Shown one piece after another: positions 35,863 through 42,240 of a DNA stretch of 42,240 nt; positions within the stretch are counted from its first letter, which is position 1, and each line of letters starts with the position of its first letter. The stretch spans positions 1 to 42,240 of the forward strand of contig JAIMKV010000043.1 in the NCBI GenBank assembly GCA_020692205.1, written 5' to 3'. A program made the translations under genes and the position numbers. The notes under the pieces were generated by a model. It was not told where the DNA came from, searched no databases, and saw nothing but the letters and a program-made list of their open reading frames with translations. The stretch comes from Myxosarcina sp. GA_180221_E-2-1-MAG-40_15 (GTDB lineage Bacteria > Cyanobacteriota > Cyanobacteriia > Cyanobacteriales > Xenococcaceae).

Positions 35863-36282
35863 ATGAAATATCTTCCTTTAGCTGCCCGTATTTGTCTCTG
35901 TCTGATTTTTTTTAAGGCAGGAATTAGTCATATTTTAGGCTATAGCGGTACAGTAGAAATGATGGCAGGTATGGGCTTACCTATTCCCGACCTTTTACTA
36001 ATTTTTACGATTTTCTTTCAGCTTTTAGGTGCTTTATCTTTACTGTTAGGATATAAGGTAAAAATTGGCTCAATATTGTTAATTTTGTTTTTAATTCCAG
36101 CAACTCTAGTGTTCCATAATCCTCTAGGTGATCCTAGTCAAATCAATGACTTTTTGAAAAACATTGGTTTGATTGGGGGTCTATTAATGGTGATTTATGC
36201 AGGTGCAGGAGCTTTAAGTATTGATGATACTGCTACTAGAAATCGTAGAGTTAGCGAAGAAAAGTCTAATTTTACCGCTTAA
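35863..36282 (+). CDS. DoxX-family membrane protein
   Basis: A 139-residue four-span membrane protein. It opens MKYLPLAARICLCLIFFKAG and has ISHILGYSGTVEMMAGMGLP, then FFQLLGALSLLLGYKVKIGS and LVFHNPLGDPSQINDFLKNI, all in DoxX order. The family includes a subunit of a thiosulfate:quinone oxidoreductase and redox partners in other bacteria. Its place right after a quinone reductase supports a membrane redox job here. The tail (RNRRVSEEKSNFTA) is polar. Confidence 0.87.
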   Translation: MKYLPLAARICLCLIFFKAGISHILGYSGTVEMMAGMGLPIPDLLLIFTIFFQLLGALSLLLGYKVKIGSILLILFLIPATLVFHNPLGDPSQINDFLKNIGLIGGLLMVIYAGAGALSIDDTATRNRRVSEEKSNFTA

Positions 36283-36462
36283 AGGATGATGATGCTAAGA
36301 ACTTTATCAGCCCCTGATCAACAGTACTCGTTGCTTTGATACTTTTACCTATCAACCGATCGATAGATGTAGATATCAGTCTGATTGGGGAAGCGAAAAT
36401 CAGCAACTACTAATTAAACTTGGAGTTAACTAGGCTAATAAATCGAAGATAAAATTACTTAT

Positions 36463-36795
36463 ATGCTGATTACTAATAAAACCACAACACGTATAGGTGC
36501 GATCGCCTTAGGAATTATCGCTGCCAGTTTTATCAGCTTACCTCTTAAGGCTCAAACCAATACTTCAGAAGCTGATTTATTTGAAGATATTCAAGCAGGA
36601 GAAAATATCAACTGGAGTTATTCTAGTGAAGACGAAACAATTTCGATTCAAAATAGTCTTGAAGAGCTTGGTGAATATAATGTCTCTGACTCTGCCGAAG
36701 ATGTAGGTGTGCAGTTAAGAGAAGAAGAGAGACGCTGGGGCAATCGAGGCGATGCCAAAAATTACTATCTTGAAGCTGAAATTTACAATTATTAA
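36463..36795 (+). CDS. Small secreted acidic protein, unknown function
   Basis: A 110-residue protein I do not recognise. The first 31 residues are a convincing signal peptide: basic start, hydrophobic core IGAIALGIIAASFISLPL, and AxA-like cleavage at LKAQ. The mature part (~80 residues) is rich in Glu, Asp, Ser and Asn (DLFEDIQAGENINWSYSSED, EEERRWGNRGDAKNYYLEAE). It has no Cys, so no disulfide or metal site is evident. It follows DoxX by 180 bp and precedes TspO. Conservation elsewhere would decide whether it is real and where it acts. Confidence 0.6.
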   Translation: MLITNKTTTRIGAIALGIIAASFISLPLKAQTNTSEADLFEDIQAGENINWSYSSEDETISIQNSLEELGEYNVSDSAEDVGVQLREEERRWGNRGDAKNYYLEAEIYNY

Positions 36796-36836
36796 GTATT
36801 TATATCTTAAGGGAGAAGATAATTGCGGTTAAAATA

Positions 36837-36854
36837 CGGCATGATCAGATGCCG
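36837..36854 (+). terminator. Perfect short hairpin downstream of the secreted protein gene
   Basis: CGGCAT-GATCAG-ATGCCG, a six-base stem, 42 bp after the stop at 36795. No T-run follows directly; TTTTT comes 17 bases later. It is a weak terminator or an operator-like palindrome ahead of the TspO gene. Confidence 0.3.
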
Positions 36855-36923
36855 CCGATCTTGGCTGATTTTTGAGCTGACAAGATCAATTTTGAATTAT
36901 TTCTCACTTAAAAACTAATCATT

Positions 36924-37400
36924 ATGATTCCTTCTTGGCTGGGAATTGGGATTGTTACCCTTGCTATTCCCTTCATCTGTAACCGCTTTATTTCGAGCGA
37001 AGATTTTCGCTGGTTTAAACGTTTACGTCGTCCCACTTGGTTAACCTTTGAATGGGCAATTCCCATAATTTGGACAATTGTTTTTATCTGCGGTGCTTGG
37101 TCAGCTTACAATGTTTGGTCAGTTGATCCTGGTACAACCTCTACCTGGTTATTGATGGGTTTTTATATGGTAGTAGAAACGGCAATTTCTCTTTACACCG
37201 TGGTGATGTGCAAAACTCGAAGTCTCAAGATCGGCACAATCATTGGCGGAACTGGCTTTTTTTTGGGAGCAATTTTGGCGGTGATCGTTTTATCAAGATC
37301 TAACACGGCTTTTTGGTTATTAGTTCCCTATTTGCTTTGGAGTCCGATTGGAACTCTAGTTACGTGGCAGATGATGCAGCTAAATCCGATAGATGCTTAA
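36924..37400 (+). CDS. TspO/MBR-family membrane protein
   Basis: A 158-residue five-span protein. It carries the TspO pattern: FRWFKRLRRPTWLTFEWAIP in the first loop, WTIVFICGAWSAYNVW, and the closing LLVPYLLWSPIGTLVTWQM-type segment ending QLNP. The family binds tetrapyrroles and other ligands and takes part in stress responses in cyanobacteria. Compared with classic TspO the Trp-rich segments are partly changed, so ligand binding is not certain. It lies 45 bp before the DUF389 gene. Confidence 0.8.
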   Translation: MIPSWLGIGIVTLAIPFICNRFISSEDFRWFKRLRRPTWLTFEWAIPIIWTIVFICGAWSAYNVWSVDPGTTSTWLLMGFYMVVETAISLYTVVMCKTRSLKIGTIIGGTGFFLGAILAVIVLSRSNTAFWLLVPYLLWSPIGTLVTWQMMQLNPIDA

Positions 37401-37445
37401 TTTTTTAACTTCATTTAATATCGAGCATTTTTATCTGTAACCGCC

Positions 37446-38525
37446 ATGACAATTTTATTGACTTATAATCCACGGTACATTGTCCGCATCAGGTACACCC
37501 TACGTAAAATTAATCGTACCCTTCATCTAAAAAAACTTTGGTATCAAGATAACGGTAACTGGAAATGGCTCAAAGAAAAAGCCACTCCTGTTGCCAGTTT
37601 AAACCGTAGCCTGTGGCGACTGTCTGTTCCCTCGTTTAGCTTTCACTTTATGTTGGGACTATCGGCAATTATTGCGACTTTAGGGTTACTGTCTAATAGT
37701 GCAGCAGTAATTATTGGGGCGATGATTGTTGCCCCGTTGATGGGGCCGATAGTGGGTATGGCTTATTCGATAGCAATGGGTAATCGCAAGCTATTGCGCC
37801 GTTCCAGCCTAACAGTATTTAAAGGTATTGTTTTGACCATTGGCATTTCTTGGCTAACAGCTTCTTTAATTGGTTTGAAAACTGTAGATTCTGAGATTCT
37901 GTCGCGGACAAATCCAACCTTACTGGACTTTGGTATTGCTATGGCAGCAGGAATGGCAGGATCTTTCGCCAATACTCGTCGGAGTATTTCAAATGCTTTG
38001 CCAGGAGTGGCGATCGCTGTGGCATTAGTCCCTCCTTTAAGTGTTATCGGAATTGGGTTAGCATTGCAAAATTGGGAAATTACTAATGGTTCTTTTTTAC
38101 TATTTTCCACTAATTTAATTTGTATTATTTTCTTTGGCGGATTAGTGTTTTTGTTTCAATCTTATGGCGATCTAAAACGTGCCAAAAAGGGACTGGTTTT
38201 TTCTACTGCTGTCATGTTCATTTTGGGAGTTCCTTTAACTTTATCGATGCGAGAGTTAATTATCGAACAAAATGTCCGCTATCAAATCTTAGATTTAGTT
38301 ACTGACCAAATAGACACTTTTGCCAAAAGCGACATTAGATCGATCAGCGTTACTCCCCGACAGAATCATGTGGAAGTAGACATAGAAGTTGCTGCCTCAG
38401 TTGATTCGATTTCCCAGGCGCAAATTGATCGTGCCAAGAACATAATTGCCCAAAAAATTGGTCAGCCAGTAGATCTGAGAGTTGAAATAATTCCGAGTCA
38501 AGTTTTCGAGTCTTTGGATGATTAG
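37446..38525 (+). CDS. DUF389 / TIGR00341-family membrane protein
   Basis: A 359-residue membrane protein. The DUF389 core starts near residue 65: FSFHFMLGLSAIIATLGLLS, NSAAVIIGAMIVAPLMGPIV, TLLDFGIAMAAGMAGSFANT and ALPGVAIAVALVPPLSVIGI. At least six spans are likely. The last ~90 residues (IRSISVTPRQNHVEVDIEVA) form a soluble domain. The family has no settled function; a transport or sensing role is often guessed. It lies in the same run as DoxX and TspO. Confidence 0.85.
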   Translation: MTILLTYNPRYIVRIRYTLRKINRTLHLKKLWYQDNGNWKWLKEKATPVASLNRSLWRLSVPSFSFHFMLGLSAIIATLGLLSNSAAVIIGAMIVAPLMGPIVGMAYSIAMGNRKLLRRSSLTVFKGIVLTIGISWLTASLIGLKTVDSEILSRTNPTLLDFGIAMAAGMAGSFANTRRSISNALPGVAIAVALVPPLSVIGIGLALQNWEITNGSFLLFSTNLICIIFFGGLVFLFQSYGDLKRAKKGLVFSTAVMFILGVPLTLSMRELIIEQNVRYQILDLVTDQIDTFAKSDIRSISVTPRQNHVEVDIEVAASVDSISQAQIDRAKNIIAQKIGQPVDLRVEIIPSQVFESLDD

Positions 38526-38567
38526 CCAATAGTCATCAATGTTTTGATCTTGCCTATAAAAATAAAA

Positions 38568-38600
38568 ACTTCTGACTTCTGACTTCTGACTTTTGACTTC
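38568..38600 (+). repeat. Heptanucleotide short tandem repeat (STRR)
   Basis: Nearly five copies of a seven-base unit: ACTTCTG three times, ACTTTTG, then ACTTC. Heptanucleotide STRRs are characteristic of cyanobacterial intergenic DNA. It lies 43 bp past the DUF389 gene. A minus-strand frame running across it is not considered a gene. Confidence 0.85.
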
Positions 38601-38716
38601 CACTAGCAGTACTAGCTACTTTATTTCTTTCTCTTGAAAGATGTCCAAATTTGCCTAAAGATCTTAAGGTTTAAGAATTAAAATAACTAGCAAAAACTAT
38701 TAAAAATTGAACTTAG

Positions 38717-40273
38717 ATGAAATTTGTTTCCGATCCTCATATATCGGTCAAAATAGACCAAATGAAGCGCCGAGTGCGTTGGCAAGAATCAGCAATTAAA
38801 GCCAGGGCGATCGCTCAAACCAAATTAGTAGTTGATGATGAGGATACGGATAACCCTGATTTCTCTTTTTTGGTCATCGGCGATAGTGGCTGTGGATCGC
38901 ATCTGAAGCATCATCCGCAACGAAAAATCGCCGAAATGATGTTGCAACAAGAGTCATCCCGCTTCGTAATCCATACAGGTGATGTTGTATACAATGTAGG
39001 CTCTAGGGAATACTACCACCAAAATTTTATCGAGCCATATCGAGAATTTTTGGTGGGGGGAGAAAAACCCAAGCAGCTTGAATACAACCGCCTAATTTTT
39101 AAAGCTCCTTTTTTTCCTGTTCCTGGTAATCATGATTACTACGATTTGCCTTTGATCTATGGTATTTTGGCACAGGCAACCTGGTTACCGCGGCGATTGT
39201 TGCGAGGCAAAATCAATTTTGATGTCGGTTGGCATGGTTCAGATACAGGTGATGCCTATGCCAGAGCATTTTTAGATTATTTGCTTGAGCTGAAAAATAA
39301 AGCAAATTTAAACCAACATTTAGATCGTAACTATACCGCCGAACATACAGGCGATCGCTGTTTACATTATCGACCAGGAAAATTTACGCGGTTGCCCAAT
39401 CGCTACTATACTTTCCGCTATGGTGGTATCGATTTTTTTGCTTTAGATTCTAATACCTTTAATCAACCCGTAGTCATACCCAATACCACAGAGGGAGATA
39501 GCAGAAGAGCTAAACTATTGACCCAGCAAATTCAACTCGAAGAAAAAGAACAGCGAATTCAGATTGAGCTTGATCAACTTAATCCGCATAACTCTGATGA
39601 TGCAGAGAAAATAGATGACTATTATGCCAAATTGGAGCATATTGCTGAAAGTCAGCGAGATATCGCCAAGCAATTAAACCAAGAACAACAAATCATCGAC
39701 TGGCAACAGTTGGACTGGTTTAAGGCTAGTCTGATCGCATCCTGGCAAGACGAGGCAGTTAGAGGCCGAGTTGTATTTTTCCACCATCCTCCCTACGTCA
39801 CCGAAGCTACCAAATGGAATCAGGGACAGACTTTAGCGGTTCGCGATCGCCTCCGTCAGGTATTTAATGATGCAGCTCACGAAATAGGTGCGTTCCCTGA
39901 AGGACGCTCAATCGTAGACCTCGTTTTATCTGGTCATGCACACTGCTTAGAACATCTTTATACTAAAAATACAGGAGCAGCTGATTCGCACATTGATTGG
40001 CTTGTCTGTGGTGGCAGTGGTCACAGCTTACGTCGTCAACGCCAAGAAGGAACAGTTTTATTTCAAAATGCCGACTTCGATGCTGAACCTATCGGTCAGT
40101 CTCATTTGTATCTTGGTCGTCAAGGTACAGGCAAAAACCGTAAATTACCCTATTCTTTTTTACGCATAGATGTCAAAGCTGGCGACAAGCCTAATTTCAC
40201 CGTAAATCCCTATGTAGCTGAATGGCACAAGCAACAATGGCAGGAGTATGCGATTAATCCCTTTATTATTTAA
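38717..40273 (+). CDS. Purple-acid-phosphatase-like metallophosphoesterase
   Basis: A 518-residue protein with metallophosphoesterase motifs in the purple-acid-phosphatase form. These are FLVIGDSGCGS (GDxG), HTGDVVYNVGS (GDxxY with the Tyr that gives the Fe-Tyr colour in known enzymes), FPVPGNHDYYD, VVFFHHPPY and VLSGHAHCLEHL. All metal ligands appear present. About 70 residues (280-350) form a charged coiled coil (LLTQQIQLEEKEQRIQIELD), an insertion not usual for small mammalian-type acid phosphatases. No signal peptide is visible, so it is likely cytosolic. Substrate unknown. Confidence 0.83.
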   Translation: MKFVSDPHISVKIDQMKRRVRWQESAIKARAIAQTKLVVDDEDTDNPDFSFLVIGDSGCGSHLKHHPQRKIAEMMLQQESSRFVIHTGDVVYNVGSREYYHQNFIEPYREFLVGGEKPKQLEYNRLIFKAPFFPVPGNHDYYDLPLIYGILAQATWLPRRLLRGKINFDVGWHGSDTGDAYARAFLDYLLELKNKANLNQHLDRNYTAEHTGDRCLHYRPGKFTRLPNRYYTFRYGGIDFFALDSNTFNQPVVIPNTTEGDSRRAKLLTQQIQLEEKEQRIQIELDQLNPHNSDDAEKIDDYYAKLEHIAESQRDIAKQLNQEQQIIDWQQLDWFKASLIASWQDEAVRGRVVFFHHPPYVTEATKWNQGQTLAVRDRLRQVFNDAAHEIGAFPEGRSIVDLVLSGHAHCLEHLYTKNTGAADSHIDWLVCGGSGHSLRRQRQEGTVLFQNADFDAEPIGQSHLYLGRQGTGKNRKLPYSFLRIDVKAGDKPNFTVNPYVAEWHKQQWQEYAINPFII

Positions 40274-40359
40274 CAGCAAAAGCCTTTTACGCTCATCTAA
40301 ACACCAAGCTGACTGGATTTGTTACAATAAGCAAACTTCATAAATGTGACAAACTATTG

Positions 40360-40420
40360 AAGTATCTTAAATATCTAAGCATAGCAGTACAAGTATCTCA
40401 AATGTCTAGGCATAACAGCA
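40360..40420 (+). repeat. Imperfect 30-bp tandem direct repeat
   Basis: Copy 1 at 40360-40389 and copy 2 at 40391-40420 share 25 of 30 positions. All five differences are transitions. It lies 72-210 bp upstream of the two possible starts of the small gene that follows. Confidence 0.75.
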
Positions 40421-40569
40421 ATTAGGGTGGTAAGGGTCTTGACTCTGATAGACAAGTACAAGGTAATTAACCTGTACGAGAAACTAATTAAGTGACTATC
40501 AAAGTGCTACCAACACTTTTGAGCGGACAATTCCACCTAACTGAACACGCCAGTATGGAGGAAAATACT

Positions 40570-40818
40570 GTGACTTATTATGATAGAGAACAATTATGGT
40601 CGTTGATTATTGATGCGATCGATCATTTAGAACAAGTAGCACGAACTAGGGAGTTGACCAATATTCTTTGGGATATCAATGCTAAAAGTATTAAGACGGA
40701 GCAAGATTGGCAAAGAGTTGAAATTTTACTTGAATCCTATGAAAAAGTTAGAGATGAATCATTAGAGGCGGCTTTATCAAATTTACGAGAGTTAGTACAA
40801 ATGCTCGGTAGGAGGTAA
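40570..40818 (+). CDS. Small helical acidic protein, unknown function
   Basis: The frame opens at a GTG (40492), giving 108 residues, but a second GTG at 40570 has GGAGG eight bases upstream and is preferred; it gives 82 residues. The product is helical and charged: YYDREQLWSLIIDAIDHLEQ, LTNILWDINAKSIKTEQDWQ and VRDESLEAALSNLRELVQML. I recognise no family. No signal or membrane span is visible in the short form. A strong 12-bp terminator hairpin follows the stop, which supports expression. Confidence 0.6.
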   Translation: MTYYDREQLWSLIIDAIDHLEQVARTRELTNILWDINAKSIKTEQDWQRVEILLESYEKVRDESLEAALSNLRELVQMLGRR

Positions 40819-40838
40819 AGTTAATTTAACCAATTAAC

Positions 40839-40874
40839 AACTCGCCATAAATAAAAGTACTTATGGCGAGTTTT
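40839..40874. terminator. Strong bidirectional terminator between convergent genes
   Basis: A perfect 12-bp stem (AACTCGCCATAA with TTATGGCGAGTT) around a 10-base loop, with TTTT at the plus-strand end. It lies 20 bp after the small helical gene and 59 bp after glnB's stop on the minus strand, so it can serve both. Confidence 0.8.
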
Positions 40875-40932
40875 AAGATGATCTTGTCTAACAATGGTTC
40901 GGACAAAACTTAATCAGTAACAACAAAATCGA

Positions 40933-41702
<770 letters not shown>

Positions 41703-42240
41703 ATGCTTAAATTTATTAATCTAAAAAAATAACCGCCTGTACTTTTATCGCTGTTTTAACAGCAACAGGTTTAATTGCCCCCCAACATTAGCTACTAGCA
41801 ATAATAATATTAGTCAATCGTGTAACACTAACAATGGTCATGGCAATAATGCAGACATTATCATAAATTTAGCGTTAGGAAGAGAGCTGACTATATCTAA
41901 ATTTGATCCTAGTAACCCTGGCAAAGATAGTGATCTAAATAAAGCAATTAACGATGCTGCTAAAAATTTAACTCCTTCTTTAACCCCTTTGGAGTTTACC
42001 ATGGCTAAAAACCAACTGCAAAACCTAGTCAACGACGTTGAAAAGAACGGTAAAAATTCTAACGGCTCAAGTTGTGTTAGCAATACAACACCTATTGCTA
42101 CAACACCCAATACCATAACCTTAACAGGAACACTCAGAGACTTTCGCGGCTATAGAGATACTAAAGGTAAAATTAATTCTAATGGTCATCCAGATTTTGA
42201 ACGTACCCCTAATACCGATAAAAATCCCATAAACAACCAA
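41703..42240 (+). pseudogene. Secreted fibro-slime-domain protein, frame broken twice, runs off the window
   Basis: Starting at ATG 41703, the frame meets TAA at 41730 right after an A7 run (41723-41729). Adding one A lets it continue as ITACTFIAVLTATGLIAP, but it stops again at TAG 41789 after a C6 run (41778-41783). Adding one C restores a frame open to the window end (about 150 codons). The mended start is a fine signal peptide ending PPTLA before TSNNN. The mature part is Asn/Thr/Ser-rich, with LTGTLRDFRGYRDTKG and GHPDFERTPNT, the opening of a fibro-slime domain. It is either a pseudogene, a phase-variable gene, or a product of homopolymer miscalls. The C-terminal part is outside the window. 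Confidence 0.72.

Noticed and set aside
38397..38603. 68-residue minus-strand frame across the DUF389 3' end
   Set aside because: It begins inside the heptamer repeat and runs antisense to a conserved gene; repeat-derived residues at the start argue against a real gene.
41838..42116. 92-residue hydrophobic minus-strand frame
   Set aside because: It overlaps the plus-strand fibro-slime frame, whose composition and motif make sense; the minus product is an antisense reading of Asn/Lys-rich codons.

Overview
The window is cyanobacterial chromosome. It is AT-rich and studded with the HIP1 octamer GCGATCGC. It encodes a Psb28-type photosystem II assembly factor, a stand-alone PCP_red protein, a CrtO-type beta-carotene ketolase and a GlnB/PII protein with Ser49 in the cyanobacterial context. 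The mix of genes, including BT1 folate/biopterin transport, a TM0106-type RecB-like nuclease and several c-di-GMP proteins, would suit a unicellular or pleurocapsalean cyanobacterium. The genus is inference only.

Layout. Positions 1-2980 form a minus-strand run: ArfB ribosome rescue, an EamA exporter, a HAD hydrolase and a SAM methyltransferase. Positions 3250-8030 hold a hybrid sensor kinase followed 16 bp later by a REC-GGDEF-EAL regulator. Their 3' end overlaps by 50 bp a convergent vMAP-HTH/AAA-like ATPase (7979-9334). Positions 9460-14016 carry a metallophosphoesterase, argC, a periplasmic amino-acid binding protein and an SGNH hydrolase. Positions 14046-14614 are a Phd/YefM-RelE toxin-antitoxin operon. 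Then come bioF, a small membrane protein, a RecB-like nuclease and a class V aminotransferase.

Positions 19500-20831 are a stand-alone IS200/IS605-type tnpB element, with hairpins at both ends and an unusual in-frame palindromic insertion inside tnpB. Directly behind it lie two large carbohydrate-active enzymes: a glycogen-debranching-type enzyme and a GH63/MGH1-like glucosidase. PCP_red, Psb28-2, a TIGR01777 epimerase, a methyltransferase and a BT1 transporter follow. A second REC-GGDEF-EAL protein (29991-31880, minus) is degenerate at key residues in both catalytic domains. It is followed by crtO and a STAS protein.

Positions 34539-40273 are a plus-strand run of membrane and redox genes: type II NAD(P)H dehydrogenase, DoxX, a small secreted acidic protein, TspO/MBR, DUF389 and a purple-acid-phosphatase-like enzyme. 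The window closes with a small unknown protein, glnB (TTG start, NtcA-like site) and, on the plus strand, the start of a secreted fibro-slime-domain protein. The reading frame of that last gene is broken twice, at an A7 and a C6 homopolymer inside its signal peptide.

The items most worth a second look are the double homopolymer frameshift at 41703-42240, the 17-residue palindrome-encoded insertion in TnpB, and the paired intact and degenerate c-di-GMP regulators. No tRNA, rRNA or CRISPR array was seen. All family calls come from reading motifs, not from database searches.
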